Assembly (NCBI GenBank): GCA_964345075.1
Contig: CAYFPS010000010.1
Location: forward strand, 62,001 to 126,000
Source: CAYFPS01 sp964345075
Lineage (GTDB): Bacteria; CAIWAD01
Direction: 5' to 3'
DNA: 64,000 nucleotides
This document shows positions 8,189 to 16,041 of this stretch, one piece after another. Every line of letters begins with the position of its first letter. Position 1 is the stretch's first letter. The notes under the pieces are model-generated. The model was not told where the DNA came from. It saw nothing but the letters and a program-made list of their open reading frames with translations, and ran no database searches. The position numbers and the translations under genes are program-made.

Positions 8189-9108
8189 CAGGGGCGAACT
8201 CCCAGCACCAGCAGGAAGGCTTCATCATGGTGATCGTTGAAAGTGATGGTGTACTCGGTTTGCAGCACCATCTGCAGGCCATAGGTGCGGTAAAGCAGCA
8301 GGCCGCCGCGCAGGGCCAGGTGCAGGCCGTCATCGTAGTCGTGATCCATGCCATCCGGCGCAAAGTGCGGTACTTCCGCGTGGCGCACCCAGTGGAAGCC
8401 GACACCCAGTCCCACAAAAGGACAGATATCGTCAGGCCGAATCAGCCAGTCGCTGTAAAGCAGGGCAGCCGGGCCGTCCCGCCAGGCAAACTGAAAGCCC
8501 GCCGCGAAATTGCGCTCCTCGATCCCGGTCGAGATCGAACCTGTGAAAAGGCGATCTTCCTTGTCATAGTCCTGCCCCAGGGGCCACAGGTAGCCGGCCT
8601 GCAGAGTTGTCACACGCAGTGCGCTGCGCAGCCTTGTTTCCAGCCCTTCATCGGCCAGCACGCCACCCACCGCGGCCAGATCCTTCAGGGGACGCCTGCG
8701 GGCAATGGCCTCCGCCACTCGCTGCATGGCCAGATCCAGCTCCGCCTCGCTGCTTAAAGGCATGGTATCCGCAAAGAGGCTCTCTTCACTGGCCACATCG
8801 AGCAGGCGAACCTGAATGATCAATTTGCCGCCCAGTCTGTCTATGGAGACCAGCGCAAGTTGATCGGCCGCCTGCGTTCGGGCAGCGTCCATCCGCTCTG
8901 TCACGCTGCAGATTGTTCCATAGGCCTCCTCGAGGGGAACAACCAGATCCCGTGCTCGCTCCTTTTGCAGCGCATTGATCAGGAGACTCTGGGCAACACG
9001 AAACTCGTTTTCGGCGAGTCCGTCGCCGTCCAGCGGGGCAACGGCGATCCGGGCCGCCAGCAGCAATGCAGGCAGAAGCAGGTTCACAAGGAAGGCAAAT
9101 CGTTTCAT
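8188..9108 (-). CDS. Exported protein, probable C-terminal beta-barrel
   Basis: A 306-residue protein with a signal peptide (MKRFAFLVNLLLPALLLAA). The first half (IAVAPLDGDGL ... INALQKERARDLVVPLEEAYG ... LGGKLIIQVRLLDVASEESLFADTM) resembles the periplasmic nucleotide-binding-like domain seen in FlgO/TolB N-terminal and CsgG-like proteins. The second half alternates short hydrophobic strands and aromatic turns (FAAGFQFAWRDG, CPFVGLGVGFHWV, LALRGGLLLYRTYGLQMVLQTEY) and ends in LLVLGVRP, suggesting an outer-membrane barrel. First gene of a three-gene operon. Function unknown. Confidence 0.55.
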   Translation of the reverse strand: MKRFAFLVNLLLPALLLAARIAVAPLDGDGLAENEFRVAQSLLINALQKERARDLVVPLEEAYGTICSVTERMDAARTQAADQLALVSIDRLGGKLIIQVRLLDVASEESLFADTMPLSSEAELDLAMQRVAEAIARRRPLKDLAAVGGVLADEGLETRLRSALRVTTLQAGYLWPLGQDYDKEDRLFTGSISTGIEERNFAAGFQFAWRDGPAALLYSDWLIRPDDICPFVGLGVGFHWVRHAEVPHFAPDGMDHDYDDGLHLALRGGLLLYRTYGLQMVLQTEYTITFNDHHDEAFLLVLGVRP

Positions 9109-9132
9109 TATGACCTCAGAATTGGCACAGCC

Positions 9133-10212
9133 TCAAGGTAGCAAGTCCGGCCAGCGGTCGGCCAGCATGGCGTAGACCACCAGATCCACCGGTCCTTCGG
9201 GAAGGGCCTGCATGGCTTCATGCACGCCCTCAAGATGAAAGCCAAGCCGCTCGGGAATACTGCGGCTGGGCCGGTTGCCCTCGGCACAGTGAATCTCGAT
9301 GCGCCTTAAGCCCAGCCGCGAGAAGCCGTAATCAACGATTGCGCGGGTTGCCTGTGTGACAAGGCCCTGGCCAAGGGACTGTTTGTCAAGCCAGTAGCCA
9401 ACGGAGGCAACACCCCGCTGAGTCGAAGCGTGCAGGTCCACCAGGCCCTTTGCACCTCCTTCCACTTCGATCACACAGGTGGGCAGGCCAGTTGCCAGCC
9501 AGACTTCACGGCTGCGCTGAATGAAACTGCGTGTATCACGCCAGTGCTTGACCTGATCCACCCAGGGCAGCCAGCGCCGCAGATGATCACGATTGGCATC
9601 GGTCAGCTGATAGATCTCTTCGGCATCTTCCATGCGCAGATCCCGCAGCAGGAGTCCGGCATTCAGGTGAATTTCCACACGGCCCGCTCCCAGTGCCGGT
9701 AGCTGCCCCTGGTAGCGCTCGCGCAGAATCTTCAGATGATGGGCCATGTGACCGGCTATCATCCAGGCCAGCAGTGGAGCCGGACGCGGACCCTCGCTTG
9801 TATCACAAGCGCGCTGCCAGGTTTCGGCAGGAAAGCAGACAAGCTGCAGCAGGCTTGCATCACGCTGGGAGAGCAGCAGCGCGCGGGCGCGGGGCAGGTC
9901 CAGATGGCTGCTTTCGCCCCACAGGTCTTCATCAAAGGCTGGCATCACGCTTTGGTCTTTACGGGCAAGGCGACGCAGTCGNNNNNNNNNNGTGTCGGCC
10001 ATGTGAACCAGAAGCTGGGCTACCGTCCACTTGTCGCTGGCATAGCTGATTTCCCCGTGTTCAGGCTTCAAGGAGGAAAGCAGTTCCAGGACTTCCTGAC
10101 GCTGCAGCTGCAGGATGTCCAGCAGCCTTCCATCACCAATGTCGTCCAGATAATGGGCCGTGCCGGTGGGCAGTTCATGCTGCAATGGGCGATCAGGTAG
10201 CATCGGGTTCAA
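9133..10212 (-). CDS. DinB-like / GNAT acetyltransferase fusion (contains assembly gap)
   Basis: The first 180 residues are a DinB/YfiT-like four-helix metal-binding domain: KWTVAQLLVHMAD (helix 2 with first His), then a 10-N gap, RLRRLARKD ... FDEDLWG, and AGHMAHHLKILRERY with the later His ligands. The rest is a RimJ/RimL-type N-acetyltransferase (LLLRDLRMEDAEEIYQLTDANRDHLRRWLPW ... VGYWLDKQSLGQGLVTQATRAI ... GLRRIEIHCAEGN). The frame continues across the gap as deposited, but DinB proteins normally have a few more residues there. The start overlaps the second, similar fusion by 20 nt. Confidence 0.8.
   Translation of the reverse strand: MNPMLPDRPLQHELPTGTAHYLDDIGDGRLLDILQLQRQEVLELLSSLKPEHGEISYASDKWTVAQLLVHMADXXXXRLRRLARKDQSVMPAFDEDLWGESSHLDLPRARALLLSQRDASLLQLVCFPAETWQRACDTSEGPRPAPLLAWMIAGHMAHHLKILRERYQGQLPALGAGRVEIHLNAGLLLRDLRMEDAEEIYQLTDANRDHLRRWLPWVDQVKHWRDTRSFIQRSREVWLATGLPTCVIEVEGGAKGLVDLHASTQRGVASVGYWLDKQSLGQGLVTQATRAIVDYGFSRLGLRRIEIHCAEGNRPSRSIPERLGFHLEGVHEAMQALPEGPVDLVVYAMLADRWPDLLP
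9982..9991. other. Assembly gap (10 N)
   Basis: Ten undetermined bases lie within the DinB domain of the fusion protein, between HMAD and RLRRLARKD. By comparison with DinB family spacing the true missing stretch is probably longer than ten bases. Confidence 0.99.
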
Positions 10213-11230
10213 ACTCCAGCTTCAACATTTCCAGTTCACAGCCAAAGTGCCGGCCCATGCGCCAGGCTTCAAACCCGCACTTTTCAAGCACGCGGCGCGA
10301 TGCCTTGTTTTCCGGTATTACGGCTGCCACAAGTCGGGCGAGGCCAATCTGACGGGCCGCTTTTACGACTTCCCGCGAAGCCTCGGTCGCCAGACCCCTG
10401 CCCCAGGCGGAGCGGGCAAAGAGGTAGAGCAGTTCAACTTCGCCCGTGGCGTCGAATTCCATCAGACCGCACCAGCCCTGCAGCCTGTTTGTGGCCTTGT
10501 CCCGGACGGCAAAGGCCGCAAAGCCATAGCGCCGCTGATGAGCGAGCATCACTTTGAGGCCGCGCTCTGCCTGCTCGCGTGTGCGGGGCGGCCCGGGGAT
10601 GAAACGCATGACCTCCGGGTCAGCCAGCATGGGCGCAAGCTCGTCCAGGTCGTCCTCAGTAAAGGCATCCATTAGCAGACGCTCGCTTTCCAAGGGCAAG
10701 GCCACGGGCAAAAGCGAAGAATGCAGCCTGACCGGCGGTGCCGCTGGTCCCAAAAGGGATTGCAAATGGTGCCGCAGATGCCCAAAGAAGTCACGTATCA
10801 GATCTTCAAGACTGGCTGGCAGGTTCTGCTGATAGGGCTGCCAGGCGATTTCGTGCAAGTTGTGTCTGTCATGCTGGAAAAAGAGCTTCCCTGCTGGCAG
10901 GTTTTTAGCCAGGGCGAGCAGCTGCTTTGTATCACACAACCAGTGCTCAATCAATTGCCCTCTGCTGAACTGGCCCTGCCGGGCCTTGACCCACAGATCC
11001 TGAGCATAGCCCTGAAACTCCAGATGCCCCTGCCCCAGAGCCCAAAGTACCCGGTTCAGATTGACTCTGGCCGAATCGCCCAGATGCAGCAGGTGATCGT
11101 CTACCGTCCAGCTGCCGCGGGCGGGCGCTTTCAGTTCGAGCAACAAGCCGCTTGCGTACTCAAGCAAGCTCTCCTGATCCTCGAGAAATGCCAGAAAGTG
11201 TTCATGCAGGGAACTCATGGCCGACTCCAT
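10193..11230 (-). CDS. Second DinB-like / GNAT acetyltransferase fusion
   Basis: A 345-residue protein with the same two-domain order as its downstream neighbour. The N-terminal part has the DinB helices and His positions (WTVDDHLLHLGDSARVNLNRVL, then FFGHLRHHLQSLL); the C-terminal part is a GNAT domain (LESERLLMDAFTEDDLDELAPMLADPEVMRFI ... ELLYLFARSAWGRGLATEASREVV ... AVIPENKASRRVLEKCGFE) with the acetyl-CoA loop R/QxxGxG/A as RGLATE. The ATG at 11218 (MSSLHEH) is an alternative start. Divergence between the copies is high, so the duplication is old. Substrates unknown; protein or metabolite N-acetylation is expected. Confidence 0.8.
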   Translation of the reverse strand: MESAMSSLHEHFLAFLEDQESLLEYASGLLLELKAPARGSWTVDDHLLHLGDSARVNLNRVLWALGQGHLEFQGYAQDLWVKARQGQFSRGQLIEHWLCDTKQLLALAKNLPAGKLFFQHDRHNLHEIAWQPYQQNLPASLEDLIRDFFGHLRHHLQSLLGPAAPPVRLHSSLLPVALPLESERLLMDAFTEDDLDELAPMLADPEVMRFIPGPPRTREQAERGLKVMLAHQRRYGFAAFAVRDKATNRLQGWCGLMEFDATGEVELLYLFARSAWGRGLATEASREVVKAARQIGLARLVAAVIPENKASRRVLEKCGFEAWRMGRHFGCELEMLKLEFEPDAT

Positions 11231-11262
11231 AAAAAAGGACGCCTTCCCAAGGGAAAGCGTCC
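11231..11262 (-). terminator. Rho-independent terminator after the ferredoxin gene
   Basis: On the minus strand a GGACGC(T)TTCCC / GGGAA(G)GCGTCC stem-loop (11237-11262) is followed by six T (11231-11236). It ends transcription from the ferredoxin gene just before the second DinB-GNAT gene. Confidence 0.85.
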
Positions 11263-11292
11263 TGGCTGCGCCTGATAGGGGGTAACGAGCGC

Positions 11293-11532
11293 TTAGTCCT
11301 CGTCCCCATCATCACCGATGCAGTCCACCGGGCACTCTTCCATGGCGTCCCTGACCTGCTGCAGTTCGGTGTCGTTCTCCGGCTGCTTGTACACGAAATC
11401 GTGATCGCCGTCGTCCGACTCCTTGAAGTTATTCGGTGCTGCATCAACGCAGGCACCGCAGCAGATGCAGTCCTCGTCCACGTAGAACTTGCCCGGCACG
11501 TTATCAGGGAATTTGCGAGTCTTGTCAGCCAT
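11293..11532 (-). CDS. 4Fe-4S ferredoxin
   Basis: A 79-residue acidic electron carrier. YVDEDCICCGACVDAAPNNF provides the first three cluster Cys (C-x2-C-x2-C), and MEECPVDCI near the C-terminus supplies the fourth in a 'CP' context; the second cluster of clostridial ferredoxins is absent, so a single [4Fe-4S] is expected. I start at MADKTRKF (11532), directly where the family begins, rather than the ATG six codons upstream. It is monocistronic, with its own terminator. A partner could be the double-cubane ATPase system nearby, but this is inference. Confidence 0.9.
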   Translation of the reverse strand: MADKTRKFPDNVPGKFYVDEDCICCGACVDAAPNNFKESDDGDHDFVYKQPENDTELQQVRDAMEECPVDCIGDDGDED

Positions 11533-11643
11533 CTTTCTCTTCCTTTCCAAACCTGATTTCAGGATGCGATGAAGATAGTAATTGTTCCGGGAGAGAACAG
11601 ATTCTTCCCCAAAATTTGTCGCTTTTCTGACAGCTTTTTCGAG

Positions 11644-12237
11644 CTAAAACATGCCAATGACCACAACTCCACCAATCAGCAGGGCAACGAAGGCCAGTGC
11701 CAACCAGTTGAACCAGCGATCAATAAAGCCGCGAATGGGCTCGCCCAGCCACTGAATGAGGCCAGCCACCACAAAGAAACGCAGGGCGCGACCTGTGATG
11801 CTGGCAACAAGGAAGGAGAGGAAGTTGAACTTGAAAAGGCCGGCGCTGATCGTGAAGATCTTGTAGGGAATGGGTGTCAAGGCAGCGGCGAAGACGCCCC
11901 AGAAACCATACTGCTGCGCCCAGGCTTTCACCTGATCCATCACGGCCTGACCGTGATAGAAATCAACCACCTGCTGGCCGACCAGATCCCAGAAATGCCA
12001 GCCGATCAGATAACCGGCAATGCCGCCCAGTACGCTTCCCAACGTGCAGACAAAGGCAAACCAGAGCGAACGCTTGCGCAGGCCCAGTGCCAGTGCGATC
12101 AGGAGCACATCCGGCGGAACCGGAAAGAAGCTGGCTTCGGCAAAAGCCAAAAGAAAAAGCATCCAGGTACCGGCCGGGTGCTCGGCCCAGCCCAGAACCC
12201 GGTCGTAGCTTTTGCGAATGATGTTAGTCCCGGCCAT
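11644..12237 (-). CDS. DedA/YqaA-family membrane protein
   Basis: A 197-residue inner-membrane protein of the SNARE-associated/DedA (VTT) type, closest in layout to YqaA. The motif LFLLAFAEASFFPVPPDVLLIALAL near residue 30 is the re-entrant loop, followed by CTLGSVLGGIAGYLIG, the conserved G-x-x-x-G helix, and GFWGVFAAALTPIPYKIFTISAG with its conserved proline pair. DedA proteins are implicated in lipid carrier flipping and membrane homeostasis. The ATG at 12237 lies within the end of pcm (14-nt overlap). It is the last gene of the hut-miaA operon. Confidence 0.88.
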   Translation of the reverse strand: MAGTNIIRKSYDRVLGWAEHPAGTWMLFLLAFAEASFFPVPPDVLLIALALGLRKRSLWFAFVCTLGSVLGGIAGYLIGWHFWDLVGQQVVDFYHGQAVMDQVKAWAQQYGFWGVFAAALTPIPYKIFTISAGLFKFNFLSFLVASITGRALRFFVVAGLIQWLGEPIRGFIDRWFNWLALAFVALLIGGVVVIGMF

Positions 12238-12904
12238 TGTCGTCCTCTCGCGCTCCACCTACCGGCCAGCCTTCCCTGCCAAGCAGCGGAACAAAGGCGC
12301 AGGCGCCGGCACTGTATCCCTGAAAATCCGTTTCACCATGTCGATCGATGATCTTCAAATCCTGCTGCTTGCGATCCCCCACCGGCACCACCAGCCTGCC
12401 ACCGATAACCAGTTGCCGGGCAAGCGCCTCTGGGACACCCGGCGAGGCGGCCGTGACCACTATGCGGTCAAAGGGACCTTCGTCTTCCCAGCCGATGCTG
12501 CCATCCCCGCAGCGGCTGACGATGTTCTTGAGACCCATGCCTTCGAAAATCAGGCGCGCCCGCCTGAGCAGCTCTGCGTGGCGCTCGATGGTATAGACAC
12601 GACCGGCCAGGAGCGACAGCACAGCCGCCTGATAGCCGGAACCGGTACCAATTTCCAGTACCCGCTCACCGCCCTTCAGTTGAAGGGATTCCGACATCAG
12701 GGCCACAATCCATGGCTGACTGATGGTCTGGCCCAGGCCGATGGGCAGCGCTCTGTCCTCGTAGGCGCTGGACTGCAGGGGGCCGTTGACAAAGCGGTGG
12801 CGCTCCAGACTGGCCATGGCGGCAAGCACGCGCTCGTCGCGAATTCCGCGGGCGCGAAGCTTCTCCTCCACCATTTTCAGTCTGGCCCGTTCAAAGTGAT
12901 CCAT
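12224..12904 (-). CDS. pcm: Protein-L-isoaspartate O-methyltransferase
   Basis: Repairs isoaspartyl residues in aged proteins using S-adenosylmethionine. The motif VLEIGTGSGYQAAVLSLLAG near residue 80 is the SAM-binding loop, and DRALPIGLGQTISQPWIVALM is the conserved substrate-binding segment of the family (GxGQTISxP). FDRIVVTAASPGVPEAL and GGRLVVPVGDRKQQDL complete the signature. I choose the ATG at 12904 (MDHFERAR), which has GGAAGGA upstream; another ATG lies five codons earlier. It overlaps the 3' end of the GT2 gene. Confidence 0.93.
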   Translation of the reverse strand: MDHFERARLKMVEEKLRARGIRDERVLAAMASLERHRFVNGPLQSSAYEDRALPIGLGQTISQPWIVALMSESLQLKGGERVLEIGTGSGYQAAVLSLLAGRVYTIERHAELLRRARLIFEGMGLKNIVSRCGDGSIGWEDEGPFDRIVVTAASPGVPEALARQLVIGGRLVVPVGDRKQQDLKIIDRHGETDFQGYSAGACAFVPLLGREGWPVGGAREDDNGRD

Positions 12905-13559
12905 TCGTCGTCCTTCCAAGACAGCGCAGGAAGCGCAGGCTGTCCCGCATCCTGTTGATCGAACTTGCTTCGCGCGCCGGCCGCTGGCTGACAGGCACCT
13001 GTTGTATCACGGCACCCTGCTTCGCGGCCTCAATGACAACTTCGCTTTCAAGATCGAAGTGACTGCCGGAAAGCGAAAGCTTCTTCCATAGTTTCATGTC
13101 CAGCAGACGATAACCACACTGGCTGTCCACCAGCGACAGGCCTGTCCGGCGATTGAGCAGCCAGGTGCTTAAGCGGTTGCTCAGGCGGCGATCGGGGCTC
13201 ATTTTCGCCCGGGAAAGATCGCGATCTCCGATCACCAGCCCGGCACCCTCGCGCCAGGCCTGCCTGAAGGCTTCCATTTCCGCGGGCACATGCTGACCGT
13301 CGGCATCCAGAGTGATTACGGCCTTTGCTCCGCGGCGCTCCCAGATGGCATAGCCGCGCCTTAAGGCAGCACCCTTTCCCTGATTCTGCTCGTGACGAAA
13401 ACAGTCCACGCCAAACTCCCGGCAGACGGCCGGGGTGCTGTCCATGGAGCCATCATCCACAACAAGCAGTTCCTCTTTTGTGATACAAGCGAGAACTTCG
13501 GTCAGGAGCTGGCCAAGACTATCGCCCGCGTGATAGGCCGGAATGAGCACGCCGATCAT
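12891..13559 (-). CDS. Family 2 glycosyltransferase, polyprenyl-phosphate sugar synthase type
   Basis: A 222-residue soluble GT-A enzyme: GVLIPAYHAGDSL, LLVVDDGSMDSTPAV, NQGKGAALRRGYAIW and VITLDADGQH (the DxD metal motif) in the order found in DPM1/DPG-like transferases that load a sugar on a polyprenyl phosphate. The later SQCGYRLLD is also typical. No C-terminal membrane helices, unlike GtrB/ArnC. It overlaps miaA by 4 nt (ATGA). A possible user of its product is the GT39-like membrane transferase at 22.9 kb, which would need lipid-linked sugar; this link is inference. Confidence 0.85.
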   Translation of the reverse strand: MIGVLIPAYHAGDSLGQLLTEVLACITKEELLVVDDGSMDSTPAVCREFGVDCFRHEQNQGKGAALRRGYAIWERRGAKAVITLDADGQHVPAEMEAFRQAWREGAGLVIGDRDLSRAKMSPDRRLSNRLSTWLLNRRTGLSLVDSQCGYRLLDMKLWKKLSLSGSHFDLESEVVIEAAKQGAVIQQVPVSQRPAREASSINRMRDSLRFLRCLGRTTNGSL

Positions 13560-14491
13560 GCCGCGTGCCTCTGGATATGTTCCTGCCAGTCCCGATGAAC
13601 GCGATCGGCATCAAGGTTGGCGGCATCGTACCAGTGAATCTTCAGGCCCTGCCGCTCCATGCGACGAAACCAGGAGCGCTGGCCGCGGGCGAAGGTGTAA
13701 ATATCCCTGGCCAGCTGTTCGCGGGCCGCTGTAGCATTAACCTGACCGGTAAGCTGCCGAACAAGCCAGCGTGCTTCCAGCCCCAGACGCTCCAGCCGCT
13801 CGGGCGCAATGCCAGCCTTTAGCAGGGCCCCAATTTCCTGAAGCATGCCCTGCTGAAGACGCGCATCCAGCCGCTTTTCGATTCGGTCGCGCAGCTGGTC
13901 CAGTTCCAGCTCGATTCCGGCAACAAAGGCCTGCGAGGCAGGAAAGCTGCGGGTCTTTTCCATTCCGCCTCGCGCAATTTCGATGGCGCGCAGCAGACGC
14001 TCTCGCTCTTCCATGTCCGTTTTGTTGTGCTGCCGGGGACGAAGCCTTAACAGTTCCTGCCTGAGCTCGTCCAGGCTTAAGCCTTCCGCTTCCTTGCGCC
14101 ATTCAGCGTCAAGCGGCACGGTTTCAAGCCGGTAGCCCTTCAGCAGTGCGTCCAGATAGAGCCCCGTTCCGCCACAGAATAGCAGCGGCTTTCCGCTGGG
14201 GCCAAGTTCATCCATAACCGCGCCCAGCGCCTGTGCAAAATCGAAGAGGCTGAATTCAACCTCAAGGTCGACAAGATCAATAAGGCGATGTGATACATGG
14301 CTTTCGCCCAGCCGGTATTCGTTCAGGTCCTTGCCGGAAGCCAGATCAAGGCCCCGGTAGACCTGTCGGGAATCAATGCTGATTACGGGAATGTCCAGAC
14401 GGGCTGCAAGTTCCACTGCCAGTCTGGTTTTGCCGCTGGCTGTAGGACCCAGCAGAACGAGACTCGAGGCCGGAGCGGGCGTGATCTTCAT
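13556..14491 (-). CDS. miaA: tRNA dimethylallyltransferase
   Basis: Transfers a dimethylallyl group to A37 of tRNAs reading UNN codons. LLGPTASGKTRLAVELAARL is the Walker A loop; ISIDSRQVYRGLDLASGKD carries the catalytic Asp and the QVYRG signature; FCGGTGLYLDALLKG is the DMAPP-side motif, and GLEARWLVRQLTG lies in the tRNA-binding part. 311 residues is normal length. Its ATG shares one base with the stop codon of the diguanylate cyclase upstream (TGATG). Confidence 0.96.
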   Translation of the reverse strand: MKITPAPASSLVLLGPTASGKTRLAVELAARLDIPVISIDSRQVYRGLDLASGKDLNEYRLGESHVSHRLIDLVDLEVEFSLFDFAQALGAVMDELGPSGKPLLFCGGTGLYLDALLKGYRLETVPLDAEWRKEAEGLSLDELRQELLRLRPRQHNKTDMEERERLLRAIEIARGGMEKTRSFPASQAFVAGIELELDQLRDRIEKRLDARLQQGMLQEIGALLKAGIAPERLERLGLEARWLVRQLTGQVNATAAREQLARDIYTFARGQRSWFRRMERQGLKIHWYDAANLDADRVHRDWQEHIQRHAA

Positions 14492-16035
14492 CAGATGGCA
14501 GCAAGAACCTGATTGCGGCCGGCACCCTTGGCCTTGTAGAGAGCACTGTCGGCGCGGCGAATCAGATCCTTCATGTTCTGCATGCCGCTTTCCAGCTGTG
14601 CTACACCAATCGACACCGTCAGGCGGCCGCCGGGCTGACTTTCACCATGGGGGAAGTCCTTGCCTTCGATTGCTGCGCGAATCTTTTCGCCAACCTTAAG
14701 GCCGACATCCAGATCTGCTCCCGAGAGCAGAACGATGAATTCTTCGCCACCGTAGCGCGCAATATGGTCAACCGTACGAATGCTGCTCTTGATCAGCAGG
14801 GCCACATCCACCAGAACTTGATCGCCAGCCAGATGGCCATTGCGATCGTTGTAGTTCTTGAAGTGATCCACATCCAGCATCAGAAGGCAAAGGGAATGCC
14901 CCGAACGCTGTGTTCTGGCCAGTTCCATGTTGAACTGCTCTTCGAAGTAGCGCCGGTTATGCAGGCTGGTCAGCACATCCTTGGTGGCCAGTTCAAAGAC
15001 GCGCGTGTGTTCGCGGGCATTGAGAATGGCGCTGGCCATCAACTTGGAGAGTTGATCCAGCCAGCGCAGCCTGTTGGGGCTGAAAATCTCACGCTGACCG
15101 AAATACATCTTGAAGAGGCCGACCTTCTCCTCGTTTGCGTAGAGGGGCAGAATGATGCCGAATCTCAGGCCGAGGATTTCCATCAGCTTGTGATTCAACA
15201 CCAGCGGACTCGTGCGCACATTTTCCATGACCACCGGCACACCATTCAGGAAGGCTTCCCGCTCCAGCTTGACATCGAGCAGGACCTGAAGATTCTGGCT
15301 CAAGGTCTTGCCCGGGCCGGCACTGTGCCACGTGACCTGGTGCACCAGACGATCCTCGTCGGCATCGTAGAGCTCAAGCTCGCCCAGCTGAAAATGAAAG
15401 GTGTCGACAAGCGTGTGTCCGATCAGCTCCAATAGCCGTTCGAAATCAAGTTCGCGGGCGATGGCCTTTTGCACCCGCATGATGCCTTCAATCAGGAAAA
15501 GAGTCTGGCGTGTTTCCTGCAGCTGGCCCTCGATCACACTCAGCACCTTTGCCGGAAAGCGGTTGTGCAGGTGGACGCTCTCCAGATTGCCGTGCAGGGG
15601 CGTTGCCTTGAAGGGGATCTGCTTTTCCAGCGAGGCAATCAGCTCGCGCTGAATCGAGCGGTTGAAGCTCCAGGCGATCTTGACGGGCAGGCGCTGCTGA
15701 AAGACGCTGACTTCAGGTCGTGATACAAGATGACCAACCAGGCTGAAGGCCTCGGTTCCATCATCATAGAGATAGTAGATGGACGTGTCGTTGCTTTCCA
15801 GGTGATCCGAGATGTCCTGGTAGGCGGTAAGGGGCAGCTGGCGGTTACCCGGAAGAATCGGCAGATCCATGAAGTGTGCGCGATTCCAGCCATGGATCAC
15901 GCGAAAACTGCGTCGATGCTCGGCAACCAGATTCTCGACCGTGGCAATCACCTCACGCACGGTCACCTGCAGAAACTCACCGCAGCTGGCTTCCGTGTGA
16001 CAATGATTGAAGAGGCGTGTGATCAACTCATCCAT
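14491..16035 (-). CDS. Diguanylate cyclase with GAF-like sensor domain
   Basis: A 514-residue soluble protein that should make cyclic di-GMP. The C-terminal 165 residues form a GGDEF domain: LTSLHNRRYFEEQF, MLDVDHFKNYND (metal Asp) and RYGGEEFIVLL (active-site GGEEF). The RTVD five residues before GGEEF is an intact RxxD inhibitory I-site, so product feedback is expected. Residues about 190-335 look like a GAF domain (ELIGHTLVDTFHFQLGELELYDADEDRLV ... RFGIILPLYANEEKVGLFKMYF). The first 180 residues are unassigned. It sits inside the hut operon. Confidence 0.9.
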   Translation of the reverse strand: MDELITRLFNHCHTEASCGEFLQVTVREVIATVENLVAEHRRSFRVIHGWNRAHFMDLPILPGNRQLPLTAYQDISDHLESNDTSIYYLYDDGTEAFSLVGHLVSRPEVSVFQQRLPVKIAWSFNRSIQRELIASLEKQIPFKATPLHGNLESVHLHNRFPAKVLSVIEGQLQETRQTLFLIEGIMRVQKAIARELDFERLLELIGHTLVDTFHFQLGELELYDADEDRLVHQVTWHSAGPGKTLSQNLQVLLDVKLEREAFLNGVPVVMENVRTSPLVLNHKLMEILGLRFGIILPLYANEEKVGLFKMYFGQREIFSPNRLRWLDQLSKLMASAILNAREHTRVFELATKDVLTSLHNRRYFEEQFNMELARTQRSGHSLCLLMLDVDHFKNYNDRNGHLAGDQVLVDVALLIKSSIRTVDHIARYGGEEFIVLLSGADLDVGLKVGEKIRAAIEGKDFPHGESQPGGRLTVSIGVAQLESGMQNMKDLIRRADSALYKAKGAGRNQVLAAI

Positions 16036-16041
16036 AAGGCG

